64,000 nt of DNA from Trochalopteron elliotii. Its lineage: Eukaryota; Chordata; Aves; Passeriformes; Leiothrichidae. The notes below the pieces were generated by a model that saw only the letters and a list, made by a program, of their open reading frames with translations, did no database searches and was not told where the DNA came from. The position numbers and the translations under genes are program-made. This document shows, piece after piece, positions 1 to 13,500 of the stretch (positions within the stretch are counted from its first letter, which is position 1; each line of letters begins with the position of its first letter). The stretch lies in contig JANPWX010000055.1 of assembly GCA_024734555.1 (NCBI GenBank), positions 2,066,708 through 2,130,707 on the forward strand. Reading direction: 5' to 3'.

Positions 1-3000
1 TATAAAAGAGATTGTTCTTTACCATATGATTGTTCTGAAATTTTCACCAAGTTTGGAATCCCATCTCAACTTTGTGTCCTGGGTCACCTTTCCTGAATCG
101 AACTGTTCTTTGTGTGCCCAGGTGGTGCAGTGAGTTACCAGCTCTGTAAAATCAGCAGAAATGAAATCTCCAGCATGATGGACATCAGCTGAACTGATTG
201 TCAGATTTGACCAGACTGTTACAGTGATGTCACTGCACAAGTGATCATCACCATGTCAGGATGGAGACCCTGGATATTCTGCTGAGGTAGTGGACTCATC
301 ACGTACTTAGTTTGACTCTGTATATGTTAAAGTATTGACATTCTCAGTAGAAAATGCTGGCAAAGCACCTGAGCCTTTGACTGCCTGCCAGTAATCCTGA
401 GTGGTGCTGTTATCTACAATTTGAATGTTAGTCTCTGTGTGTTTGCCAGCTGATAACTCACTTTGTCACCTTTCTGCATATACTTCCTGAGTAGGTGACT
501 TTATTTCATCAAAACTTTGTCAAAAAAACCAGAATATAAATTCTGAGTCTTAGGTAAAGCTGATGAAACCTAAGATTTGTCTTTCATGCCCTTCCAAGGC
601 CAAGATGGAAGTAAATTCTAATACCCAGTAAAGAGGATTCTGTGCTCTTGCTGTATTAGAAGCAGCCAAAAAAGCTCTCTGCTAAGATAAAATCTTTTCC
701 AGGAGTTCTGATATAGCTCCTGAGGACTGATCCTGTGTGCACAGCTTTGGTCAAGTTTCTCCTCACAAAACTCTGTGTTTTGATGCAGACACTGAACTTT
801 AAAGTTTCTAGGCTTCTTCATATTTGAGTATATTTAATAGTCTTAGATTTAATGCTGATAACCCATTTTGGAATGAGATCCTGAGCTTCTTTTTACATTA
901 GTAGTGTGATCACTTTTAGGGGAGTTGCTTTGGCTGGCTCTAAGACAGACAGACCCTTGCTGCAGCTGAGAGCCTCAAACAGCTTCAGTTCAACTTCATT
1001 GTCTTCTGCTTGTTGCATCCACTGCTGCCCTGGATGACCTTCCATCATGGGAACTGTCCTTTCCACCCTGAATTCTGCTGACACTTGGGCACAGGACTCA
1101 GTCTAATCCTGAGCATCCATAACTGACTTGTGTGGATCTTGTGCTTGTGTGTAAGAGTGTTGATGCCCTATTGCAGCTGAGCATGTTCAGGGCAGGAGCA
1201 GCTGTCCTGCACCAGGGGTGTTGCAGAGGAGTCAGAGCAGCCCTGTCCAGGAGAGTCACAGGGATGTTGTGTTCTCACAGTGCTGAGTGCTGGCAGCCTG
1301 GAGTGTGGGGAGCTCTGCACAGCCACCCTTGTGTCCTTTCTGTGTTGGGTCCATTCTTTGGTGTGTTTCCTCTGTTCTCCACAGAGTCTGTGCTGCTGTG
1401 GCTGCTGGCCTTGAGGCTTTGCTGGGAGTGTTCTGTCTGTGGGTTCAGCCTGGGACAGCTTCTTCTTCCAGACCCTGCTGCCACTGTTTGTTCCTCTCCG
1501 TTTCCCAATTTTTTACTGCTTAAGCAAGTTGGCCCAGCTGTAAGCTGTGTGATGCTTAATTCTCACAGCAGGAAGACAGCCCTGAGTTGGCCAGCAGATG
1601 CAACTCTGCCTGTCTGTTTGGCTTTAGGGCCAAATTGTGTAGATAAGCCCTTAGGGGAAACGTAAAGTAAAAATTGATTTTTAGTTTGCTGTGGATATGG
1701 TCCAAGTCAGAAGAAATCTCTGTGTTCTTTAAGGCAGTGGAGCAATTTCCCTCAGCCTCCACCTGCTCAAGTTTGAGCATTGTTGAAAAGGCTTTGTTAC
1801 TACCTAACTGTAGACAATAAAGTACAAAAAAATCAACAAAATCTTACATTTATTATTTAAGCTTCATCTTCTCTGGGAGGTGGTGAGCCATCATATTTTG
1901 AGAATGAATATGTGCTGAGGCAAAAGGCTTTAAGGAGTTACCTTTTAGCTGGTTTTCACATTTTTCTAGCTCTATTTATTGATTGTTATGACCTGCAGAG
2001 GACTTGCAGGCCCACTTGGGGTACTTTAGATGAGCCATGTGAGGTGAGTGAATGTAACAGCTGTGATGCAGGAGGAGTGCTGCTGTTCTTACAGATGCAT
2101 CCCTGTGAGTGGACTTGTGCTGGTTTTTCTGGGGTTTGAAGCTAGTTAAGTGTTGAGTTAATATTTTAAGGAAATAAAAAAAATTCCGGTTACCTGACAT
2201 CTTTAAACCAAACTTGGGGCATCCTTGACAAACTCGGATGACTTTGAAATGTTTCAGTTGAATTAAGTGGAAATCCTGTGAGTATGGCTGGGATGGTATG
2301 GGATTCTGGGTGCTGTGCTGCTGGAGAAGTGAGACAAATCACCTGGAAATTGCTGGATGGTAAATGATTCTTCTCTCAGAATCTAAACTTTTCCTTTGAC
2401 ACCAAGATAGTAAGTGTTGAAATAGGCTTCTGCTGTCTCCTTAAGTGCTTCAATGCAGGAAAAATTCAGCATAAAGGTTGGTGTCTAAACTGTCAAGCTT
2501 AATTTTTATGGGTAAGACTCATTGAGGTGAATCCTTGACAGTTGTTTTGAGGATCTTTGAGGTTGAGAAAGAGACGCAGTGTCTTCTGCTTGTGTTTGGA
2601 AAGTGTTGCTGGACTTCATTTTAAAGACAACTAACACTGCAGCATAAAGCTGGGGGCACCAGAGAACAGACTGGCCATCAGTGTGACAGAGCTTGACTCC
2701 TGAACAATATAGCATCAATGTGAAGTAAACAGGTAACATGGGTTTGGCTGGGATTTCTCCAGAAGGTTAGGACAGGAGTTCTCAAAGACATCAACTGTGT
2801 GGCCATCATTTGACAGTGGGAGCTCCTTGATATCCTGTAATATTTCAACTTTATGTATTGAAATCGCAGTTATTATTTTCTGTTTGCTTTGGCCACATGT
2901 AATCACTGAGTTGGGGGGTTAAATGTGTAAGGGCTCATGCCCTCAGTGACACAGTGTGGACTCAGCCTGTCACCCTGCCTTGACTGAGCTGGAGTTAGCT

Positions 3001-4536
3001 GTGACACTGCTGTTGCAAAGCTTGGAACACCAGCCTTTGCAGAGTTGTTTTGCCTGGTGCATTTCCATCATATTACTGCAATCAAACCCAAGGCTGTCAC
3101 TCCCTTAAGTGATATTGCAGATACTTAATACAAATTATCTACTTCTTTGGTTTTAAGGAGCAAATATGACAGCATGCCTCTGAGGAATATTTTTGCAGAC
3201 GTTCGAGTTACTTGTTATCCTGATGAGGTATTGTTCACATATTTTCTTTTTCCATGCTTGAACTCTTCCTTTGTCTTTTCATTATTACCAGGAATAAATC
3301 TGTGGCTTTTATACCGTAGTTATTTTTTCAGAACCCAATTTTATATCTCACCTGAAGTCACTCTACTTCTCATTTTATGGCATTGCAGCATCTCTTGGTG
3401 ATGCCAAAAAGAGCAGCTGATGCAGTTCCAGTGTCAGATAAATACTGCAAACCAGTGGAATCAAATAAATGGCACTTGGGTTTGGCCTTGTCTTGCCTTC
3501 TCTCCTGCCATTTCCATGGCAGGGTTTGGCCTGATGAGCCACACTTTGGGGCAGAAGTGTGCTGTTCTCCCAGTTTGTTTTTGTCTGGTTGGCCTTTAAT
3601 CCTTTTGGTTGATATAGTGTTTGTTTTGGTGTGCTGCCTGTAAGTGGGTTTTTTGTGTGTGATATTTTGAGACAAAAATATATGGTCTTGCCCACTATTG
3701 GCAAGGACAAGCTGAAGGATGGATGGTGTTGGTACCTAGAGTACAGGCAAGACTGGGCACAGCAGAGCAGTACTTGCCATTTTGTCTGCAAGGAGAAATA
3801 GGGCATTTTGGGGCTGGGGAAGGAATAGACTTTCATTCCTCACTCAGTAGCTGTGTCTCTGAGGCTTGCTGTCTATATACCCTGCTTGCCATGACAAGTC
3901 AGGACTGTATTTCTGAAAAGACCATCTGTGACATATCTAACACTGATGATCTCTTTTGTTTTTACACTTCATGAGATGAGTGTTCTTCAGCTCTCTGGGG
4001 TACTGCTTTGGGCCGTGCTCAGACCTGGGTGGGTGGGAAGTGCTGCATTAATGTGTGTTTGGCTTGCAAACTGATGGAGTTCACAGCTGTAATGCACAAA
4101 GACTTAGGTCCTCTCTAGAACCCTTCTGCACTGCCAAAATGGTAAGTACCTTCAGTGTAAACACCAGGCAGTGAGAACATTGGAAAAACCCACACCTGAG
4201 CTCTGGAGTACAGTTACATAGCAATTTAACAAATAAATCAGTTACACAGTGTGCCAGAGCTTATGTAATCTCAGCACGCTTGGCGTCCTGGTTTTTGTTT
4301 TCTGCTTTTCTTTTCTATAGAAAGAATGTTTGTGTGCACATGCAGAAACAAAATATGCATGTGTGCATAAATGGGGGTGTCTTATCATTAAAATGTTTTG
4401 GGTTTTTTTCTTTTTTTCAGTGTTGTCAAACTGTGTGTAAAAGGGGTATGTACCTACATTTTAAAAATGACAAATTACAAATTGTTTTAAACTTACACAA
4501 CGTAATGTCCCCTCTCTTTTCTGTCTCACCTGATAG
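1..4536 (+). other. AGK: AGK 5' intron, no coding exon recognised
   Basis: This stretch lies upstream of the first recognisable AGK exon. I could not find the exon encoding the N-terminal mitochondrial-targeting and hydrophobic segment (about 34 residues in human AGK), so it should be upstream of the window. Several open frames occur here, the longest about 177 codons from a GTG at 1132, but none has a recognisable domain or a splice context that fits AGK. I see no confident repeat family. Confidence 0.6.
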
Positions 4537-4576
4537 CGATAACCTGCTACGAAGAGCTGCATGCCAAGAAGCCCAG
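4537..4576 (+). CDS. AGK: AGK coding exon, window exon 1
   Basis: 40 nt between a CACCTGATAG acceptor and a GTAATG donor. The first base completes a codon split with the upstream exon. The following 13 codons read [13 protein letters not shown], matching the segment just after the N-terminal hydrophobic stretch of AGK. Confidence 0.93.
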
Positions 4577-7500
4577 GTAATGCCTTTTAAAGTAATAAAA
4601 TCAGATTAAAATCTCCCTCTTATCTTGGTTGTGCAGGGCTCCTGAGATTTTCCCAGCAGGCCTTTCCTACGTGACAAGCCTCATAATGATGCCATCTGTG
4701 TTCTTTCCCTCAGTCCCTGGGGTGCACAGGGGGTGCTGCCCCTTGTGTGTCCTGCTGCTGCTGCAGGGGAGTGCAGCGTTATCCTTGGGGTGATCTTAGC
4801 CACTGCTGCAGCTACCCAGACCTCCACTGCTGCACTTGCAATTGCTCTGTGCCTGTAAACTTCTGGTAGGAAGATGATTTGTTGGTAAGAGTGAAATCCC
4901 AGCCCCGCTGGGGGGGTGTAGTCTGGGCAGAGTCAGCACAAACCGCTTCGTGTCAGTGCTCAGCTGCAGAGACCTTGCCCTTGTCTGTTTGACCCTGAGT
5001 GACTTTATCAGGGATGCCAGCTGTGGTGGCTGACTGACCCAGCTCTTTTGGGACCCCTGTACTGGGAACTTAATGGGGACAGCCTGGTTGCTGATCAGTG
5101 ACAAGAAGGCCACTGTTCAGGGGGGGAGAGTTACCCTCTCAGGGTACTGACTGTTGCATTTCAGAGTTTGTGGCCTGCATGGGCAAAGAGCAGTCAACAA
5201 ATTCCCATACTCCAGTATTCCCACAAAGAAATCTTGTCCTTAATAAGCAGTCTTCTGGAGGTGTAAGTGCTGCTGCCCATGGATGACATCACAGCTGTGG
5301 GATTTTAAGAGTTTTTACCTCCCACAAACAAAGTTTATTCTAAACCTGCTTCTTCATGACAGATCTTTGACATTTTGCAGGGTGTAACACTGTTCCCATC
5401 ATTGCTAGGTACTGGGGCCTGAGCAGAATGGTGAAAATTATTTTTCTCAGTAGAGAAGTGTTGTGCACCTGAATTATCCCAATTTCAGCCTGTCTGCTGT
5501 TGAAAGATTTTCATAGCAACTTGTCTTGTGCAATGGATCTTCATGCCAGAATAGATGTAAGGGAACTCACTGCTCATGAAAAAACAAGGAAAATCTTTCC
5601 CTGAAAATACTGCTTTCATAAACAATACTTGTAATTTCAGAGTCTTATGTTTTCAATATTCATTTTTACTGCATAACAAATATCACATTTTTATATCACA
5701 AAAAATAGCTGTTAATACCTCAGTATTTGAAGCATGCTGACCAAATTAAACTAATGTTTTTAAAAGGAGCTGATGAAGTGGTTTGTGTGTATTGTCAAAA
5801 AGGTGTAAGTGCTGAGGAAAAGACTGGTACCAGCAAATAGTTCAGTTGTGGAAATCCTGGATTTCCAATTTCTTAAATCTAATTATTAAGTGACAGCTTC
5901 TATTCCATTATGGTTATTCTTACAAATGAAAATACAAAAGCACTGTCAGTAGAGCTTCCTGCAATTTTAGTGGTTAAAGCCTGGGAAGATGTCCTGCAGA
6001 AGACTCCTGCATTAGAAAGGAATGAACCAGAAAGCCTAGTAATCAATTCTTGCTGCAATTCCCATTCTCACTGATGTGTCAGTGCCAAATAGTGCTTGAA
6101 AACACACAGCAGTACTGCATTAAGGCATTAAGTGTCTGGTATGTTCTTCAGAATAACAACAATCTAAAATTGTTTGGAAAATGCTACTTGCTTTTATAGT
6201 GCTGCATATAAGTATTGGAAAAAAATAGAGGCAAACCCACCAAAGAAAAAGTTTAGTCTGAATGAAGTGTGTGTGAAGTTCTTACCGTTTTTACATTAGA
6301 TTTTTAGGTTTTTAAGCCTGTTACATTATCAAATTGATGAGGAAGCTGCCTTGCTGAGAAAGTATCCACCACAGCAGTATTTTCTGAAAAGGTTCTGCTG
6401 TGTGTGTCTGAATTGAAATAGCAGTTTATGATGACAGCCTTGGTGTGGCAAATGATTATGGAAAGATTCTATAATAAAGAAGCTGTTAATCATATTTTTA
6501 ACATTTTACATCTCTGTCTCTGGAATAAGTGTCAGCTGACTTGGACTTCCTTGGCAAATCAGTCTTGCTGATTGATCTTGTTGCTGAACTCTGGGCACGT
6601 GTTAAAGAGGTGCTGTTTAGCTGGAAAACAATTCACTCAGGAATTTTAATTCACTCAAAGGGTAGTTTTCTGTAAAAGAGTTTCTTTGCTGATATTCATA
6701 AAGCACTATAAAAGCTTTATATAAAAGGGTTTTTCATAGTTATAAAATAGTGATTGTCATTTTAGAAGTCCAGAAATACAATACCTAGAACTGTGCATTT
6801 GACAAGAGTGAAAAAGGCATTGACTTACCTAAATTATACCTTCATATATATATTTAATAACCATTTTTATCTTACGACTGTTAGTTGTGTTTGCTTATGT
6901 TCTGCTCTGAAAGACTTCTAAAATATTGTATTATTATTTTTTTATTTCCTGTCTTTCAAATCAGCATTTGCTTTAGAAATGTCCCTGTATGTAACATAAA
7001 TGTCTAAGTATATTACATAAAGAAGCAATTATGTCACTACTAATAAAATCTTTATGAGCCTTTTCAGGTTGTTTAGAGCCTTGTTAGATTGTTTGGGGCA
7101 TGCAAATACATCATATTGTGCCCCCTAAGCAAATAATTAGTTGTTTCTAACACCTGTAACATGCTAGAGGTCCCCTATTCCCCAATTCCCACCCAACAAT
7201 TGCAATATAATAAGTTGGTCTGTTTTCCAGCTGGTCTTTGAGTAAAGCTTAAGAGCTGTTGATTTGTTTCACTTTCTTTGAAGATTTCTTAACTCTCAGC
7301 AACTTCTCTCATCTTTCTTTCCTGAAGAAGAAATTCAGATGTTTCAAGCAGCACAGCCAGTTGTACCCTTCTTTAAATTGAGGTTTCCTGAGCAAAGGTT
7401 GTGAGTGGAATTAATAATAAGTTTGAACAGCTAACAACCACTAAAATGTACTGTTCTTTGTGTACTGTATCACCACTTCCAATATAAAAACTCCTGCTAG

Positions 7501-10500
7501 GGAGTTAACTTTCAAGGTAAAGGGGAAAAAAAACCCAGGGTCAGTTGACTGTGCCATGTTCAGCACAGTAGTCTTTGGTTCATACTCTTTCTGTGGCTTC
7601 TGGATGGTATTGCTGAATTCCTTGTATTCCTTGTGTTCAAATCCATTTTGATTTGGTGTGTTAGTGGGGAAGCCTGTAAGTGACCTAGAGGCTTACAGAG
7701 CAGATGTAACAAGCAACATGTAACAAGATGTGGAAGTTTTGCATTTCCTTGCCTGTGCTGAACAGCTTTGGAAATAGGTACAAAGTGCAAGAGGCTTTGT
7801 GGAGGAACTCTCAAAGAATTTAAAATTGAGACACCTCTTCAGAATTGGATTAAAAGTTGAAGAGGAATTTAATGATTTTTATAGAGAGAGATTAGTTTAA
7901 AAAAAGTGTAAGAAACAGTGGACTTGCTTATAGGTCAAGGTAGATTCTCTTGTAATTATCTTTCCTGTCTTCAAAAACTGAAGCACAGAAAATACTAAAA
8001 TGAGTAGAAGAGATAGAGGAATTAAAGTTCAGAAGCTGGAAAGAATGCAGCAAGAAGGTGGCACGCAGGTGTATGAGAAATACATAAGGAAAGAAAATCC
8101 AGTAACCTTGGAGTCAAGGAGAGCTCCCTGGATCTCTGCCCATTGCAGAAAACCAGAGGTTGACAAAAACGAAATGGTGGTGGAATTGTAAAAATGAGCT
8201 AAAGAGTACTTGTGACAGTGGTGTGAGCTGCTGCTAAGAGTGCAGGTCTTTGAATGAGCCTGCACAATGGCTGAAGATGGAAGTCATTTGAATGTCATGA
8301 GGCTTGAAAGCCCATTGACATTTGTAGAGATGCATTATTTTGAACTGTTTTAGCAGTGTGCTTAAAAGATAAACTGAGCCCTGCTCTTTTTCTCTCACTT
8401 AGGCTTTTGGCAACCAGCTGATCCCTGCCACTATGCCATTGAAGAAAGCAACAGTCTTCCTCAACCCAGCAGCTTGCAAAGGGTAAAATTCCCCCTTCTC
8501 AGCACTCTCATTTAAGCCACTCTTTCTGCATTTTTGCTCTGCTATCCACTATTAAAGCCAGCCAGATTTTTGAGCTCATTTTTGCCTCCCTCTGATGCCA
8601 AGCTGGTGCTATGTAACTATGCCAAACTTTATTTCACCAAAAGTATTGGGATGAGAAATAGGATTAGTTGCTTGAGGTGGAAGAATGATTTCTAAACCTA
8701 TATGTATATATTATTCTTTTTCTTTAATCCTGTGTTTCGGCCTTTGTCATTCTTTCGTGTGTAGAATTCCTTTGTATTCCTTCCAAACTTTTGCATGTGA
8801 TATATTTCCATCCTCAAAAACTATAGAAATAAGAGATGACCTTGATTGCTTCAAGATTTAAAGTTGGCAAGAAGTGATGTTACTTCTGTGGGAACCTGCC
8901 CTTGAAAGGGATGTGCCCACAAACTGAGAGGCTAAATATGGGCTTGGAGCAAGACTCCTGGAGGAGGTGGGCTGCTATTTTTATGTGCTCATTAGCAGAC
9001 AAACCATAATCTTGGATGTGATGTGTGTCTGTTTCTGCTGATCAGCTCAGCTTTGGAATAGTTGCATTTTGTAGAGGGGCAGAGAGTTATTACTGCCAAT
9101 GTGAGGGGAATATTATAGCTGACATGGAAGTGCTCGGGCTCATGCTTTTGTGGGTTTGGAAAATGCATAGTATTAATCAAGTCTCATGTTTCTACTTGTA
9201 AACAATTTATAGTTAGTGATATAATTATTTTACTATGCAATGACAGGGATAAAAGTATCAGTCCTATCACAAAAAAGGTCAGAGTTTTTCTTCTGACCTT
9301 ATTTAATAATATGTAGTAATAAATAATTGGGATTTTTAAAATATTTCTTGAAGCCTATGTGGTCCTTCTTTGTGGTTGTAAAGGCTGGTGCTTTGTAAGT
9401 CATTAATTTTCTCATAAATTTCTTTCTGGAGATCTTAATTTGTTTTAATGGGTTCTTAAAATTATTTTTGGCAAAAGTTAGATAGCATCTTGTGCATTTA
9501 TTAAAACTGCAACAAAACCCTGACATCTGAGGTATGAGACTAGAAGTCTAATACATATGAACCACATGAAATCTCATCTTTCCTGACTGTCAGGTTGAGT
9601 GACTGATTGTGGAGATTGAATGCTTGGTTTTAAGTAGATTTCTTCTTGCTATTCATTTATTTCTTTCCTTTTTAATTTTTTTTTTTAGCCACAAGGCTCA
9701 TTAAACAGTTTTTACTCTGTTATTTCTAGCAAAGCTGGGAACCTTTTTGAAAAGAATGCTGCACCAATTTTGCACTTATCTGGCTTGGATGTAACTGTGG
9801 TTAAGGTAAGAACTGATAGGTTCTGCTGCTATAGAAATATGGACTACTCATCTTTCTCCTCTTGAAGAATTGAAATTCAAATTTGTATGCATTTGGAATT
9901 CTCAGTTGTCCTGTAGACATCTTACAGGAAGAAATAAATACTGAGATATTAAGCCAATACCTAATCTTTTTAATTCACAGTTAGTTTTCAAACAGTGTAG
10001 TGAGATTTTAATTTTCAGCTAAAGCAGTACATATGCTTGTTTGTCTGTCTAAAGCAGCCCTTCTATAATTCATGTTTGAGAGAAAACTCTCTAAATATTT
10101 GAGTGCTGGCTAGTGGTGCGTGCCCATTGCTGTTGAATTTGTCATTTCTGTCTGAGCTTGAAGTTGAAAAGTGAGGAATTTTGACATGCAGTTGAACTGT
10201 TCAGATTAATTTAAAAAGTCGCCTTTGTCTTTACACTGAAATTATTTCTGTGTCTCTCCACATAATTCAATGTTCCCACCATGAAAACAGAAAGCTGAGC
10301 TATAAATGGTGTGAATTAACAAACAGGTTTTCTTTGGAAAGAGAAGAACAAGGAAACATTGAAGGGATTCTGATCTGTCTGCAGTTTTTTTGAGGCTGTG
10401 ATACATGGATTGCATAATAGTCAGTGTGTCCTAACAGCAAAGTACTCTGATATGCATCTTTCTGTCTTGTAATCTTTTCCACAAGGTTTAGTATTAAAAT

Positions 10501-13500
10501 GCTGTTTTTATTAATCCTTTTCTCTGATCATTAAAAATGCCTAGTCCCACCCTATGAGAAGAAATTATTTTGCAGGACTTTAAAGTGATGTTGGCAAAAT
10601 AGGGCTGGGCAAGGAAGTGAGGCTGAGATGGTTCTGTAAAAGACTTTATTTTGCAGAAAACAGTTTTGATGGTTTAAAAAGTCAGTACTCTTTACTGCTA
10701 AATCCATTGTCAGTAGCTGTCAGGCAGTGGTCTTTTATGTAGTTGATGCTGTGTTTCAGGAGATGCACTTGAGCACTTTGGCTGTTAAAGATAGTGTGAG
10801 TTTTTCTGCAAGAGGTTGGCTTCTGGATTTGTTTCAATGTAATATTACCTGGAAATTAGATGATTGCTGTGGTATTCTAGATCTATTGAGTAACATTTGC
10901 TTTGATATTTCCTTTAACCTCTGTGTGTGTGTGTTTGCTTGCACATGTTATATTTTGCATCAAACTGGTTTTAGAAGTCGAAAAAAAACCCTGAATTTAA
11001 ATAATATACAGTACTGTGTGCCTATATAAAAATAACTATTAACCAGATGGATAGATGCTTCTTTTTTCTATAAAAGAGATACGCTGAAAATAGTCATTTG
11101 AGTCCTCATGTTTGGATCTCTTGTTTCTTCAGACTGATTATGAGGGACAAGCGAAAAAGCTTCTGGAATTAATGGAAAACACGGATCTGATCATTATTGC
11201 AGGAGGAGATGGCACAGTCCAAGAGGTACTGCATGAGCCTGGTTTGTTGAGAGTCATAGTCGAGCTGAGGCCAAGAAGATTGAGTCTGTGCAATGTAGCA
11301 GCATCATAACAAACAGTTCCTAGAGATCTCTCCAGTTTGATATCTGTGTTTTCAGTAAATTTATAATATTCTGGGGACAGAACACTCTACTCATTGGTAT
11401 TAGTCTAAAAGAGGTGATGGGAATGGGGGCAAAAAGAATGTGTGACGTAACTGTCTTCCAGAACTTTATTCTAGAATGAGCAAACTCTTTGGAGGGACAT
11501 GGTTTTAACTTTCTTTCTGTGTCATGTAGTTGTAATGGTTTGATTTTCAAAGTTCCTTCCTTTCTGTATACTCGCCAGGAGGAATGCATATTTGGCTAAG
11601 TGGGAATCAGATAATTTAAAAATTACGTGGGAATGATAACAAAGCATGGAACGTATTTAATAAATGCCTATTGTCAAGATGATTAATGGCAGGAGCAGAA
11701 CTGAGGGATACTCTCTTTTTCAAGACTGTATTTTATTCAAGCAGTTCCTGGTTGCTAACTACTGATTTCATAAGAGAATGGCTAAATGAATGCAATGACC
11801 TTAAGAGAAAGTGATCAGAATACATCTGCAAGTTCATTCTGGCCATTTGTTAATTGCACTGACCAGTGCTGGTTTTGCATTATGTAGAGCATCATTCAGT
11901 GTTAAAACATTTACACTGGCATTGGTTGTGGTGCCAGCAGGTACTCAGGCACACTCATAAACCTGCTGTTTCCAACATGTTTGCAGGCTGAACATTCCTC
12001 CTTTCCCATGTAAACAACTGTAGCACCTTCCATGAAAGAGTAGCTGCTCCTTAAATCTTCTCAAGGAGTACATGTGGTAAATAATTTTGTAGCTTTTTAC
12101 TGTAACTCAAAAATTAAATTCTTGGAGCTGAGCATTTCCCATGTTTTTCAGGTCGTAACTGGACTTCTCCGTAGAGCAGATGAGGTGAGAAGGTGTCATT
12201 TTAAAAATTGTGTTTATTTCTTGGAGTGTCTTGTGCATCCACTGTGATCTCTTGGCCTCAGCTGCCTCCAGCAAATACATTGCTTACTACTCTGGAGCCA
12301 GCTTGCTGTGCTGCAGTCCAGCTGGGCTGCTGTCCTGCAATGCTGCCTGTTGTTCTTTGTTCCCTTTCTGAGGGAGTGCAGTGACTCCCAAGCCATGGCT
12401 TTGGGAATTTTCCAGCGTCAGAGCAGGGATTGTGGAGAAGCCAAATGCTCAATTTTCAAAGACCCATGGACCAGCTGTGCATGCCACTTTGTTTGGCAGA
12501 AGCATTGGGCAAGAGTACATGTTTTTCTTGTATTTGTACAGGCTTGAAAGCGAATTCAGTTATGGTCACACTCCTACTGCTTTGGGATTGCATTGCTGTT
12601 TCTTCAAGCAGTTCATACCTACCTGTGCAGATAGCTGTACTAAGCAAATTTTAACCTCTCAAGGTGGATCACTCTGAATAAAAATGAGAGAGATTTTTCT
12701 TTTTAAAGTGGGAGGACAGTGTTATTGAAGAAAGGAGGGAATCATTGTTCCCAAAACCTTCTGGCAGGAGCTGGCAAAAACTCAATTAAATGATCCAGAC
12801 AAGATTATGATGATACCCTTGGCAGATAGAATTGTATCTGTTTAGGCATTTGCTTTGTCTGAATGTGACAAGGGGAACTCTGCAACCAAGGCAGTATTTT
12901 TAAAGGAAGGCTAGTTGTATCAATTTTGAGACATCATTGTTTTAAATCTATTATTATTATAGTTGGATTCTAAGTCTTTTATAATCTGACAATAGTGGAA
13001 GAAAAGTTTAGAGGCTTTAGTGGCTAGTTTCTGTTTATTTTTTTTGGCCTCTTATCTTGATGTAGCTTGGATCATTTTACAGTAGCGTAGGAAATTCTGC
13101 ATCCAGCACAATTATGGGTGGAATACTGCATTGTAGTATTGCCACTGTGTCACTTAATGTCTTTGGCTGAGGAATTCTTGTCCTTCATGTCACTCTGTCC
13201 TAGGAGTAGAGGTCTGCACTCGAGCTCCCTCTCTCTGTGCCCTGCTTCCCTTTTCCCTCGGGGGTGTCACACCACTGTTGCCTGCATAAGGGCCAGTGCA
13301 AGGTATTCCAGAAACCCTGTTCCTAACAGCCAGGGCAGCAGAGCTTGACTGTGGGAGCTGCAAACAGCCTCTCATCTGCACACTGTAAAGCAGTGCTGAA
13401 GAAAATGAGAGCAGGGTGTTTGAGAGGACTGCAGGTGACAGGGACACAGCGGGGGAGAGCGCTGGGTGTGCAGTGAGACGGGAATTCCCGAGGGGCTGTG

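Noticed and set aside
1132..1665. 177-codon open frame, one of the longest in the window
   Set aside because: It starts at GTG, is Leu/Cys/Ser-rich without a domain, overlaps open frames on both strands and lies in an AGK intron. Nothing supports translation.
3158..3228. Exon-like stretch with KYDSMPLRNIFADVRVTCYP between AG and GTATTG
   Set aside because: The acceptor lacks a good pyrimidine tract, the frame does not match any part of AGK and I recognise no family. Chance is most likely, though an unannotated exon is not excluded.
3375..3836. 153-codon minus-strand open frame
   Set aside because: No recognisable domain, low-complexity composition, and antisense in an AGK intron.
10860..10890. 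TTAGATGATTGCTGTGG resembling a CR1 3' end
   Set aside because: The following bases lack the conserved CCCTTCCA and terminal octamer repeats seen in the two accepted CR1 fragments.
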